DNA of 54,315 nt. Origin: Bacillota bacterium (lineage in GTDB: Bacteria; Bacillota; UBA4882; UBA8346). The position numbers were made by a program, and so were the translations under genes. Positions 36,333-44,561 of this stretch are shown here, piece after piece. The stretch lies in contig JAKPCT010000211.1 in assembly GCA_029553165.1 (NCBI GenBank), positions 1 through 54,315 on the forward strand, in the 5' to 3' direction. The notes beneath the pieces are model-generated. The model made no database searches. It saw nothing but the letters and a program-made list of their open reading frames with translations, and had not been told where the DNA came from. Numbering within the stretch: position 1 is the stretch's first letter; each line of letters opens with the position of its first letter.

Positions 36333-36846
36333 AAAATATTTGCCCCTTTCACTCTTAGGTTCATTTCAAGTAACGAATCTTTAGTAATCTGAAGATTGAC
36401 AATAATTAATTACTTAACATAATGCTAATAAAACTTTTCGCTAAGGAAGATTAACATCCTTTGAGTAATTGCTGGTAAGAATGGAACCAACAACCGAATC
36501 TGGATCAATAATTTTGTATTTTTTTAAAAAAAGTGGAACAAAAAAGCGTGAAGCTAAGTCTAATAATCGAAAGAGTCTAACTTTATCAATTCTTTTGCTG
36601 AAGAATATGAAATAAAGCTGGTTGTCAGAGTCAGTATTGAGTTAATAAACCATCTTAACATGGTAACGCTCAGCAATAATAATAATTTCAGGTTAATTGC
36701 TGGTTTGAATGGAAAATGATGATGTTTGAGTCTTATTCTGGACTGCGATTGGGCTTGGTTTTTGCTTCCCTAAGTCATTAATGTTATAATAGAAGAAGGT
36801 AGCGGCATATTTTAAATGAGTTCAGATGGCGGAAGGGGAAAATTTT
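36333..36846. other. Divergent intergenic region between SLH and ECF sigma genes
   Basis: About 500 bp, AT-rich, with no open frame I would call. It contains the sigma-factor promoter (36762-36790) and two imperfect copies of TAATTGCTGGT followed closely by AATGGAA (36466-36486 and 36694-36714), in the same orientation 228 bp apart. No tRNA-like or riboswitch-like fold was found. Confidence 0.5.
36762..36790 (+). promoter_or_regulatory. Sigma-A promoter of the ECF sigma operon
   Basis: TTGCTT (36762-36767), 17-bp spacer, TATAAT (36785-36790). It lies 36 bp before the first possible start. No ECF-type AAC/CGT autoregulatory motif is obvious. Confidence 0.55.
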
Positions 36847-37428
36847 TTGGAAGAGTTAGAACTGATTAGACTTAGTCAAGCTGGTAATTTAGATGCCTTA
36901 GAACAGTTATTGAGTAATTATGAAAAAGCAATTTATAATTTGACTTTTCGTTACTTTGGAAATCATCATGATGCATCGGACGTCGGTCAGGAAGCGATGA
37001 TCCGGATATTCCAAAAAATCTCTGATTTTAATGGTAAGTCTTCCTTTAAGACCTGGTTATATCGGGTGGTAACCAATTTATGTTTGGATGAGCTTCGACA
37101 CCGGAAGAATAAAAGTACTTCGTTGGATGAGATGAAAGAGATTGGCTACGAACCAACTTCCGGTTTTGCCAATCCTGAGGAGTTAGCGGAAAATGCTGAA
37201 CGTAATCAGATGATCCAAGAGATCTTGATGCAGTTGTCTGAAGAACATCGGACGATCTTAATTCTTAAAGACATTGAAGGTATGGAATATCTTGAGATTG
37301 CCCAAATTATCGGTTGCAATATGGGTACGGTAAAATCCCGTTTGAACCGGGCTCGGGAAGCATTTCGGAAGAAGTTAATCAATCAACCTAAATATAATAA
37401 TCTGATTGAAAGGAGGGTTCAAGCATGA
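36847..37428 (+). CDS. ECF sigma factor, SigW/RpoE-like
   Basis: About 193 aa. Region 2: EQLLSNYEKAIYNLTFRYFG, ASDVGQEAMIRIFQKISDFN, then FKTWLYRVVTNLCLDELRHR. Region 4: LSEEHRTILILKDIEGMEYL with LEIAQIIGCNMGTVKSRLNR. No region 3, so a true ECF. I favour TTG 36847, 8 bp after GGAAGGGG (36831-36838); ATG 36826 would add seven residues and has only a weak site. The stop overlaps the anti-sigma start (ATGA), the usual sigma/anti-sigma coupling. Likely responds to envelope signals. Confidence 0.92.
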   Translation: MEELELIRLSQAGNLDALEQLLSNYEKAIYNLTFRYFGNHHDASDVGQEAMIRIFQKISDFNGKSSFKTWLYRVVTNLCLDELRHRKNKSTSLDEMKEIGYEPTSGFANPEELAENAERNQMIQEILMQLSEEHRTILILKDIEGMEYLEIAQIIGCNMGTVKSRLNRAREAFRKKLINQPKYNNLIERRVQA

Positions 37429-38042
37429 ATTGTAAACAGGTACAAAAAGCAATTGCTCAATTGGACCAGGACGATTCAATCTCATTAACGATGCAAGAGC
37501 ATTTAGACCATTGTTCTGATTGTCAAGCTGTCTACGAAGAATTTAGCCGGGTTAGTTCTTGCTTGAGTCAACTTCCAAAAATAGAACCAACAGCTGAATT
37601 TAGCGCTGCTTGGAAAGATAGACTGCGTCAGGAAGCGTTGAAACCAACCAAAACAAAACAAGGATTCTGGAGTTTGATTACGACACCGATAATGAAGCCT
37701 GCATATGCGATGACCTTAGCTGCCATTTTTGCAGTGCTGATTACAGGAATTTTCATTACCAAAATCAATAATTTCAATCAAGATCCCGGTAATGTAGCGC
37801 TTCAGCTTGAAGAAGGAGCGACCTATGAATTAAAAATTGTTGATGTTGGCCCGCGCAATAAATATGTTCAAAAGGTGATTCGCAACTTCCGCAGTGTTTC
37901 AGAGGGTGGAATCGTATTTTCACAACGTGAAGGGGCCGAAGATTGGGCTGTGTTTAAAGGCTTAACCCCTGAACAACTGCAGGGCTTAAAACATGATTTG
38001 GAATATGTTGGTGCCAAAGTTGAAATTAAAAAGGAACAATAG
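37425..38042 (+). CDS. Anti-sigma factor with zinc finger and L7/L12-CTD-like domain
   Basis: 205 aa. N-terminal anti-sigma zinc domain: HLDHCSDC (H26-x3-C30-x2-C33) with C3 before it. One membrane helix (about 94-112, YAMTLAAIFAVLITGIFI). The extracytoplasmic part (about 133-202) resembles the C-terminal domain of ribosomal protein L7/L12: YELKIVDVGPRNKYVQKVIR, then a helix and VFKGLTPEQLQGLKHDLEYV, ending GAKVEIKKEQ. In L7/L12 the corresponding words are a VxxxGxxKxxVIKxVR strand-helix and LKxxLEEAGAxVEVK. RsiW-type factors normally have an unrelated extracytoplasmic region, so this is unusual. Regulated proteolysis would release the sigma factor. The L7/L12 resemblance is by eye. Confidence 0.85.
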   Translation: MNCKQVQKAIAQLDQDDSISLTMQEHLDHCSDCQAVYEEFSRVSSCLSQLPKIEPTAEFSAAWKDRLRQEALKPTKTKQGFWSLITTPIMKPAYAMTLAAIFAVLITGIFITKINNFNQDPGNVALQLEEGATYELKIVDVGPRNKYVQKVIRNFRSVSEGGIVFSQREGAEDWAVFKGLTPEQLQGLKHDLEYVGAKVEIKKEQ

Positions 38043-38105
38043 TCGTGTTTAAGAAAATACAATAATTAAGTTGCTTAATATTTTTGACGTGTAAATTCAC
38101 AGTTA

Positions 38106-38139
38106 ACAGTGACCTTGATGCAGGGTTGCTGTTTTTTTT
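38106..38139 (+). terminator. Rho-independent terminator of the ECF sigma operon
   Basis: ACAGTGACC (38106-38114) pairs with GGTTGCTGT (38124-38132) through nine bases including two G-T wobbles, followed by eight T. Located 64 bp after the anti-sigma stop. Confidence 0.75.
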
Positions 38140-38224
38140 ATGGAAATTTTCATCGTTTTTATTGGCAGGATTTTTAAGAAACCTTATTGAATAAACACAA
38201 AAAGAGATTGAAGGAAGTAATAAG

Positions 38225-39430
38225 TTGGCTTCAAAATATCTGACTGTTTCTGCGCTTACGTTAGCTTTAAAGAGGTTGCTTGAAGAAAGTGTTAACCTTG
38301 AAGATGTCTGGATTAAAGGTGAAATCTCTAATTTCACGCCGCATTCTTCAGGGCATCTTTATTTTACACTTAAAGACGCGAACGCGCGTTTAAGTTGTGT
38401 GATGTTTCGTTCACAGGCACGAAGTTTAAAGTTTAAACCGGAGAATGGTCAAGCAATTGTTGTTACCGGAAAAATCTCCATCTATGAAAAAAGCGGTAAT
38501 TATCAGCTCTATGTTGAACGGATGGAGTTAGACGGGGTAGGTAATCTCTATCAAGCTTTTGAAGAACTCAAGCAAAAGCTGAATGCGGAAGGATTATTTG
38601 CTCCCGAGCGAAAACGTTTATTGCCGGAGTTGCCACAGCGTGTTGGAATCATTACTTCTCCAACCGGTGCCGCAGTACAAGATATGATTAAAATATTACG
38701 GCGACGGCGTCCGAATCTGGATATTCTGATAATACCTGCATTAGTACAAGGAAGCGAAGCTCCGCTTAGTCTGGTCAGAGCTTTGAAACAAGCAGCGGCG
38801 ATCAGCGATCTTGATTTGATAATTATTGGCCGGGGTGGCGGTTCGATTGAAGAGCTATGGGCTTTTAATGATGAACGGGTAGCCCGTGCAATTGCAAACC
38901 ATCCGCAACCGGTCATCTCGGCTGTAGGACACGAAACCGATTTTACAATTGCTGATTTTGTTGCTGATCTTCGTGCTCCAACCCCATCCGCAGCAGCGGA
39001 GTTGGCGGTCCCGGATCAGCAGGCATACTGTCGCAATCTGGATATATTATGTAAAAGACTAAACTTGTCATTAAAAAGACGTTTACAATCGGAACGGCAA
39101 CATTTGGTCAATTTAATTACGAAACGTGTCTTTGCCAAACCACAGCTCTTAGTCGATCAACGTCGCCAGAATTTGAATATTTTGCGGGAACGCCTCATCG
39201 GTTTAAGTACTCAACATTTGCAAATCAAACGGGAACGGTTCAGTAAAGTAGTTGGAAAGTTAGATGCATTAAGTCCGTTGGCAACACTGCAGCGCGGGTA
39301 TTCGATCGCCCGGAAGAATGATGGAGCCGTGATCAGCGATGTTAAGCAGGTTAATGTTGCTGAGCAAATTAATGTAAAGCTAGCTGTCGGTAGTCTTGCG
39401 TGCCAGGTCTTAAATAAAACTGAAGATTGA
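38225..39430 (+). CDS. xseA: Exonuclease VII large subunit
   Basis: 401 aa. N-terminal OB fold (about 25-100; VWIKGEISNFTPHSSGHLYF, DANARLSCVMF). Catalytic region: PQRVGIITSPTGAAVQDMIK, then IIGRGGGSIEELWAFNDE, and VISAVGHETDFTIADFVADL with RAPTPSAAAE. A coiled-coil tail follows. With XseB it degrades single-stranded DNA. TTG start. First gene of the xseA-xseB-prenyl synthase-OLE-dxs block. Confidence 0.95.
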   Translation: MASKYLTVSALTLALKRLLEESVNLEDVWIKGEISNFTPHSSGHLYFTLKDANARLSCVMFRSQARSLKFKPENGQAIVVTGKISIYEKSGNYQLYVERMELDGVGNLYQAFEELKQKLNAEGLFAPERKRLLPELPQRVGIITSPTGAAVQDMIKILRRRRPNLDILIIPALVQGSEAPLSLVRALKQAAAISDLDLIIIGRGGGSIEELWAFNDERVARAIANHPQPVISAVGHETDFTIADFVADLRAPTPSAAAELAVPDQQAYCRNLDILCKRLNLSLKRRLQSERQHLVNLITKRVFAKPQLLVDQRRQNLNILRERLIGLSTQHLQIKRERFSKVVGKLDALSPLATLQRGYSIARKNDGAVISDVKQVNVAEQINVKLAVGSLACQVLNKTED

Positions 39431-39450
39431 GTATAAATTGAGGAGTAGCG

Positions 39451-39708
39451 ATGAAGGATCTGAACAATAATTTAAATGAGCGTAGTTACGAGGAAGCAAT
39501 CAACCGGTTGGAAGAGATTGTCCGCCGTCTTGAAGAGGGTGAACTTTCATTGGAAGAGAGTTTGAACCTGTTTGAGGAAGGAATTGGGTTAACAAAGTAT
39601 TGTTCTGGAAAACTTGATGCAGCTGAAGGTAAATTAGAGCTTTTGCTTGGATTTGATAATAATGAACCGAAGACGGAAAATTTTCGGGTAAACATAGAGG
39701 AGGAGTAA
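39451..39708 (+). CDS. xseB: Exonuclease VII small subunit
   Basis: 85 aa. Canonical sequence: YEEAINRLEEIVRRLEEGEL, SLEESLNLFEEGIGLTKYCS, LDAAEGKLELLL. Two helices that wrap the XseA coiled coil. The stop is one base before the next TTG, giving tight coupling to the prenyl synthase. Confidence 0.95.
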   Translation: MKDLNNNLNERSYEEAINRLEEIVRRLEEGELSLEESLNLFEEGIGLTKYCSGKLDAAEGKLELLLGFDNNEPKTENFRVNIEEE

Positions 39709-39709
39709 G

Positions 39710-40795
39710 TTGATACTGAGTCGTGAAGAATTCTTCGGCGCTCTAAAAGAACGAAGCGCGCTGGTGATGGATATTTTTAATGATGAACGTTACTATCAAA
39801 GTTTTATGCCTGAAATACTCCGTGAGGCGGTTTATTCTTATTTAAAGCGACCAGCGAAACGATTTCGGCCCGGAGTATTATTTTTTAGTTGTGGAGCTGT
39901 TGGAGGCGATGAACAAAAGGCTCAATTGGCAGCGGCAGCAGTTGAGGTTTACCATACCTGGACTTTGGTCCACGATGATATCATTGACAATGATTCCTTG
40001 CGCCGCGGGCAACCTACGGTCCATGAAGAGTTTCGTACTCAAGCTCAAAGTTGGGGGTATCCTCCTAAAGAAGCTGTTGATTTGGGCCGCAGCATTGCCA
40101 TATTGGCAGGTGATCTGCAGCATGCCTGGTCAGTACGGTTATTATTAGATTTAGAAGCGACCGGTCTGCCATTGCCGGTGATCGCCGATTTGATCCGTAG
40201 GTTGGAAGTAGATGTTACTAATGGTCTGATTGGCGGGGAGGCGTTGGATGTGCTGTATGCCCGCCGGCCAATTGCGGAACTTACCGAAACCGATGTCCTC
40301 AAGATGCTGGAGTTAAAAACCGGTGTCTTGTATGAGTATGCCGGTATTGCGGGTGCTTCGATCGGTTTGCAGCAGACTGCCGTTCAAAATAATCTGATCG
40401 GTGCAATTGGACGATTTGCCAAGCAATGTGGGACTGCCTTTCAAATCCAGGATGATATTCTGGGCTTAACCGGTGACGAGAAAGTGCTTGGTAAACCGAT
40501 TGATTCGGATATCCGTGAAGGAAAAAGGACAGTGATTGCATTACATGCTTATCACCATGCTAATATTAAAGAACGACAACTGATTGCGGATGTTTTAGGA
40601 AATGCTGAAGCTACCGGTGCGGATATCAACCGGGTTAAGCAAATCTTTAACAAGTATCAGGGTGTTGAATATGCTAAAAAGTTGGCAGAATCAATTGTCA
40701 GTCAGGCAATAAGTGAGCTTGACCCTTTACCGGATTCGAAGTATAAAGATCTCTTGTTGACATGGGCGCAATTTGTAGTCAATCGTGATTTTTAA
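39710..40795 (+). CDS. Polyprenyl (farnesyl/geranylgeranyl) diphosphate synthase
   Basis: 361 aa. First Asp-rich motif HDDIIDNDSLRRG (near residue 90) and second FQIQDDILGLTGDE (near 245), binding the Mg2+-diphosphates. KRFRPGVLFFSCG holds the IPP-binding Arg. It extends isoprenoid chains from DMAPP/IPP. At 361 aa it is longer than typical IspA (about 295), with extra N- and C-terminal helices; product length cannot be told. GGAGGAG precedes the TTG. In OLE-containing genomes an ispA-like gene usually occurs in this operon position. Confidence 0.9.
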   Translation: MILSREEFFGALKERSALVMDIFNDERYYQSFMPEILREAVYSYLKRPAKRFRPGVLFFSCGAVGGDEQKAQLAAAAVEVYHTWTLVHDDIIDNDSLRRGQPTVHEEFRTQAQSWGYPPKEAVDLGRSIAILAGDLQHAWSVRLLLDLEATGLPLPVIADLIRRLEVDVTNGLIGGEALDVLYARRPIAELTETDVLKMLELKTGVLYEYAGIAGASIGLQQTAVQNNLIGAIGRFAKQCGTAFQIQDDILGLTGDEKVLGKPIDSDIREGKRTVIALHAYHHANIKERQLIADVLGNAEATGADINRVKQIFNKYQGVEYAKKLAESIVSQAISELDPLPDSKYKDLLLTWAQFVVNRDF

Positions 40796-40861
40796 GTGGG
40801 GCTTTCTTGTTGAATAATAAAATAATGGATCATATATATTAATTGAAGCGAGGGATTGAGT

Positions 40862-41308
40862 TTGGAGATTTTCTTTAAGGAAATCGCAAATAACCGGGTT
40901 TTGTGGACTTCATTGTCAGCTTGGTTTATCGCCCAGTTGCTGAAGGGGATTTTTTATTTTTTTAAAGAGAAACGGATTAATTTTCGCCGGTTTGTTGGGG
41001 CGGGAGGGATGCCCAGTTCACATTCGGCTTTAGTTGCTTCTTTGGCTACGGCGACGGGTATGAATACTGGTTGGAATAGTATTTTTACAGCTTTTGCAGT
41101 GGTCCTTGGCGGAATTGTAATGTATGATGCATCAGGAGTGAGGTTGGCCGCAGGACGTCAAGCTGCCGTCCTTAATAAAATTGTGGATGAGATCTTTGAA
41201 GAGGGGGAGTTTCATCAGGAACGGCTCAAAGAATTGTTAGGACATACACCAATTGAAGTAATCGCAGGAGCTTTATTGGGAATCGGGATTGCCTTGTTAT
41301 TAGGGTGA
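40862..41308 (+). CDS. DUF212/YuiD-like divergent PAP2 membrane protein
   Basis: 148 aa. About four membrane segments (WTSLSAWFIAQLLKGIFYFF; ALVASLATATGMNTGW; FTAFAVVLGGIVMYDASGVR; GALLGIGIALLLG). The PAP2-like phosphatase motif GGMPSSHSALVA is present, followed by DASGVRLAAGRQA. The family is called divergent PAP2 and is thought to act on lipid phosphates, unproven. The TTG at 40862 is 7 bp after GAGGGA; the TTG at 40856 touches it. Between an isoprenoid synthase and the OLE promoter, so prenyl phosphate is a plausible substrate. Confidence 0.85.
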   Translation: MEIFFKEIANNRVLWTSLSAWFIAQLLKGIFYFFKEKRINFRRFVGAGGMPSSHSALVASLATATGMNTGWNSIFTAFAVVLGGIVMYDASGVRLAAGRQAAVLNKIVDEIFEEGEFHQERLKELLGHTPIEVIAGALLGIGIALLLG

Positions 41309-41350
41309 AGTTTGAGTGTGGCGATTTCGGTAAATATCCATTCTTCCATT

Positions 41351-41380
41351 TTGCACTTTTAGCTTAAACTATGTTATAAT
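41351..41380 (+). promoter_or_regulatory. Sigma-A promoter of the OLE RNA
   Basis: TTGCAC (41351-41356), 18-bp spacer, TATAAT (41375-41380). Predicted start about 41387, within a few bases of the 5' arm of the closing stem of the RNA (41391). This suggests independent transcription in addition to read-through from the upstream operon. Confidence 0.65.
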
Positions 41381-41386
41381 ATTGCA

Positions 41387-42010
41387 ACAAGAAGAGATGG
41401 TGTAGTATCCTAGTCGGGATATGCATCTTTGAAGACGGGCCTAAAAATCCGTTAACGGGCATATCGATGAAGTCCCTGGTGCTGGCCGCCGACGCCCAGT
41501 CGGGAGTTGGTGCTGGGGGTTAAGATTGTGGGGCGATCTACAATGGCATGTAGGCGTTGACCCCACTATCGCGGAGGCCCAAGTATGTGGGAATCCCGTT
41601 ATCTTTTGATAACGAGCGTGAACTACGGCTTGGGGGTAAACCTGCATTTGGTATTAATTTTTTAGTATCAGTGCAGTGTAGCCTGCCTTGACGCGGATTG
41701 GGAGGATATGGGTATCAAGTTGCTTAACTACTGCAGGGTTAAGTAACTCTCTGCCATTTGAAACTCAATACCGCAAAAGAGGCTAGAAGATGAAAATATC
41801 CTGTTGAGGAAAACTCCTAGGCTATTCAAGAATTTGAGTTTATCGAGGATTGCAGTGTGTACTAAGTGGTAATCCAGTCTTGCTGGTGGCAACACGGCAA
41901 AAAGACCATAAAAGGGAACTGCCGTGGCGGTGACGCTGCGGAGGTCTTTGGGAAAACCTACTGGACCTAAGTCACAATATTTACTCGATAAATACCATCT
42001 CTTCATCCAA
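41387..42010 (+). ncRNA. ole: OLE RNA (ornate, large, extremophilic RNA)
   Basis: About 620 nt with no plausible coding frame. Position is diagnostic: xseA, xseB, prenyl synthase upstream; OapA-like membrane protein and dxs downstream, the known OLE context. It is closed by an 11-bp perfect stem, GAAGAGATGGT (41391-41401) with ACCATCTCTTC (41994-42004). Nested helices include GATATGC/GCATATC (41418-41424/41459-41465), CCCAAG/CTTGGG around CGTTATC-TTTT-GATAACG (41597-41614), AGTTGCTTAAC/GTTAAGTAACT (41718-41728/41738-41748, one G-T), and AAACTCAA/TTGAGTTT (41761-41768/41834-41841). Size fits known OLE RNAs (about 600 nt). In Bacillus halodurans OLE and OapA form a membrane ribonucleoprotein linked to ethanol, cold and Mg2+ stress. 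Not confirmed by a covariance search. Confidence 0.88.
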
Positions 42011-42026
42011 AATATTGATGTTGGAT

Positions 42027-42052
42027 AATCGGCCTAGCGTGGTCGGTTTTTT
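42027..42052 (+). terminator. Rho-independent terminator after OLE RNA
   Basis: AATCGGCC (42027-42034) pairs with GGTCGGTT (42041-42048), two G-T wobbles, six-base loop, then a T run to 42052. It defines the 3' end of an independent OLE transcript, 35 bp before oapA. Confidence 0.7.
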
Positions 42053-42086
42053 GTTGAATAAATAATAATTGGGACTAGGTTAGTTA

Positions 42087-42662
42087 ATGGAAAATCAAAT
42101 ATTACATGCACTGAGAATTACTTTAATCACATTTTTAATATCTTTGGTAGTCACAATCTCGTTTAAGTTTGCTTTAAGCATCTGGATTTCGGTTGTGATA
42201 TTGATTATTGTGATTTTAACGGGAATCCTCTTTGATATTGTCGGTACAGCTGTTACTGCGGCCAAAGAAGCACCGTTTCATGCGATGGGAGCTGACCGGG
42301 TTAAGGGCTCAAGAGAGGCAATTTATCTGGTACGGCATGCTGATCAGGTCGCTAATTTTTGTAATGACGTGATCGGTGATATTGCCGGAACAATTAGTGG
42401 CGCCTTAATAGTCAGTATAATTTTGCAATCATTTGGAAATATTATGCAGTTGCAACTTGATTTTTTTAGTGCGGTTGGAATTGCATTTATTGCCGCTTGT
42501 ACTGTTGGGGGTAAAGCGTTAGGAAAGCGGTTCGCGATTGAGCAGGCGAATGAGATTGTTATTATTGTAGGGAAAGTTTTATCTTTTCTGAAGATTCTTA
42601 AGGGTAATCAAAGAAGAAAGCAGAAGAATAAATATCGACAGAAAGGTCAAAAACGTTCATGA
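42087..42662 (+). CDS. oapA: OLE-associated membrane protein OapA
   Basis: 191 aa. Hydrophobic segments at about 9-25, 30-52, 96-116 and 126-144, then a strongly basic C-terminal tail (about 172-191; QRRKQKNKYRQKGQKRS) suited to RNA contact. The central block TAVTAAKEAPFHAMGADRVK, then REAIYLVRHADQVANFCND and a Gly-rich helix, resembles the core of DUF21/CNNM-type membrane domains, which would fit the reported Mg2+ role of OLE complexes (my inference). It lies directly between OLE RNA and dxs, the standard order. The ribosome-binding site is weak. The stop overlaps dxs (ATGA). Confidence 0.87.
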   Translation: MENQILHALRITLITFLISLVVTISFKFALSIWISVVILIIVILTGILFDIVGTAVTAAKEAPFHAMGADRVKGSREAIYLVRHADQVANFCNDVIGDIAGTISGALIVSIILQSFGNIMQLQLDFFSAVGIAFIAACTVGGKALGKRFAIEQANEIVIIVGKVLSFLKILKGNQRRKQKNKYRQKGQKRS

Positions 42663-44560
42663 CCAGTATTTTGCAGAGCATTAAAGGACCTCAGGATATC
42701 AAAAATTTATCAATTCAGGAATTAAATAATCTTGCATTGGAAATCCGTCAATTTTTATTAGAAAAAGTCGCTAAAACAGGTGGTCATTTAGCGCCGAATT
42801 TGGGTGTAGTTGAGTTAACCTTAGCTTTACATTCGATTTATGATAGTCCTAAGGACAAATTAGTTTGGGATGTAGGGCATCAATCATATGTCCATAAAAT
42901 TGTTACCGGTCGCTGGAAGCGGTTTGATAGCTTACGCCAGTATAACGGTTTGAGTGGTTTTCCAAAACCGGAAGAGAGCGAGCATGATGTATTTGCTACC
43001 GGACATAGTTCAACTTCCATATCGGTAGCTGTTGGACTGGCCAAAGCGCGGGATCTTTTGGGAGAAGACCATAAGGTGGTTGCGATCATTGGTGATGGTT
43101 CAATGACCGGTGGAATGGCGTTTGAAGCCCTTAACCATCTTGGACAGCTGCAAACCGATCTAACGATCGTTTTAAATGACAATGAGATGTCAATTTCGCG
43201 GAATGTCGGAGCATTATCGCGCTATTTAACCAGATTAAAATTGAATCCAAGGTTACGAAGGCTAAAGACGGAAGTCCAGGAGTTACTCCGTAAAATACCA
43301 AGGGTGGGAACCGCTACGGTCCGGTATCTCGAAAAGATTGAGGATAGCTTGGGATATCTGGTTATTCCCGGGATGCTGTTTGAAGAGTTGGGGATTACTT
43401 ATCTGGGTCCGATTGATGGGCATAATATTGCCGATCTCAAAGTGATTTTTAATGATGCCCGGAAATATAAGGGACCAGTCTTAATTCATGTTTTGACTAC
43501 CAAAGGTAAAGGTTGTAATTACGCTGAGGATAATCCGCAAAAGTTCCATGGAACTGGTCCGTTTCAGCTTACCAATGGTCAAAAGTTGGATACTGGGAAT
43601 GCTCACTTTACCAGTTATACTGAGGTCTTTGGCAAAACTATTATAAGGTTGGCGAAGGACAACCCTAAAATTGTTGCTATTACAGCCGCCATGGCTGAAG
43701 GAACTGGTTTAGTTCCATTCGCCAAAGAATTTCCGGAACGTTTTGTAGATGTTGGTATTGCCGAGGAGCATGCTGTAACAATGGCAGCCGGTATGGCAAA
43801 GCGTGGATTTCGTCCGGTGGTTGCGATCTATTCGACTTTTTTACAGCGGGCGTATGATCAAATTATTCATGATGTCTGTCTACAGCAACTTCCGGTATTG
43901 TTCATGCTTGACCGCGCCGGAATCGTTGGACAAGATGGCCCAACCCACCATGGGTTGTTTGATATCTCCTATTTACGACATATTCCTAACTTAACAATCA
44001 TGGCTCCGAAAGATATCTTTGAGTTGCGGAATATGATTTATACGGCCATTACTGTTAATGGTCCGGTTGCGATCCGTTATCCCAAGCAAGAAAGTTCGGA
44101 TATCCTTGATTATTCGGATTCGTTTACTGAAATCCCATTAGGTAAAGGAGAAGTAGTAGTTCAAGGTGAACGGGTTGCCTTAGTAGCAGTTGGTTCGATG
44201 GTTGCCAACGCTCTTCAGGCAGCGAATTGTTTGAAAGAAGCCGGAATCAATTGTACAGTTGTTAATGCCAGATTTATCAAACCACTTGATGCGGAATTGC
44301 TGATCAGTTTAGTCCGTACTCATTCACATGTTGTAACTATTGAAGAAAATGTCCTGGCGGGCGGTTTCGGTTCTGCTGTTTTGGAGTTGTTAACCAGTGA
44401 AGGTTTGAATGGAATTAAGTTTAAGATGATTGGTATTCCGGATCAATTTATTACTCATGGTTCAACCGAAATGCTGTTAAAGAAGTATGGGCTTGATGCT
44501 GATGGAATCTGTCAGACGGTCCAGGAGCTAATTACTCCATCTGCTAAGAAGGAGCAGTAA
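42659..44560 (+). CDS. dxs: 1-deoxy-D-xylulose-5-phosphate synthase
   Basis: 633 aa, full length. Thiamine diphosphate motif GDGSMTGGMAFEALNHLG, then DNEMSISRNVGALS; transketolase pyrimidine domain with VDVGIAEEHAVTMAAGMAKR and DRAGIVGQDGPTHHGLFD; C-terminal VTIEENVLAGGFGSAV. It condenses pyruvate and glyceraldehyde 3-phosphate, the first step of the MEP isoprenoid pathway. Start overlaps oapA. With the prenyl synthase upstream it brackets the OLE RNA in an isoprenoid gene block. Confidence 0.96.
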   Translation: MTSILQSIKGPQDIKNLSIQELNNLALEIRQFLLEKVAKTGGHLAPNLGVVELTLALHSIYDSPKDKLVWDVGHQSYVHKIVTGRWKRFDSLRQYNGLSGFPKPEESEHDVFATGHSSTSISVAVGLAKARDLLGEDHKVVAIIGDGSMTGGMAFEALNHLGQLQTDLTIVLNDNEMSISRNVGALSRYLTRLKLNPRLRRLKTEVQELLRKIPRVGTATVRYLEKIEDSLGYLVIPGMLFEELGITYLGPIDGHNIADLKVIFNDARKYKGPVLIHVLTTKGKGCNYAEDNPQKFHGTGPFQLTNGQKLDTGNAHFTSYTEVFGKTIIRLAKDNPKIVAITAAMAEGTGLVPFAKEFPERFVDVGIAEEHAVTMAAGMAKRGFRPVVAIYSTFLQRAYDQIIHDVCLQQLPVLFMLDRAGIVGQDGPTHHGLFDISYLRHIPNLTIMAPKDIFELRNMIYTAITVNGPVAIRYPKQESSDILDYSDSFTEIPLGKGEVVVQGERVALVAVGSMVANALQAANCLKEAGINCTVVNARFIKPLDAELLISLVRTHSHVVTIEENVLAGGFGSAVLELLTSEGLNGIKFKMIGIPDQFITHGSTEMLLKKYGLDADGICQTVQELITPSAKKEQ

Positions 44561-44561
44561 G

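Noticed and set aside
41441-42006. Two minus-strand frames across the OLE region (41441-41647 and 41728-42006)
   Set aside because: Composition is unlike the neighbouring proteins, there are no ribosome-binding sites, and the region is explained by a structured RNA on the other strand.
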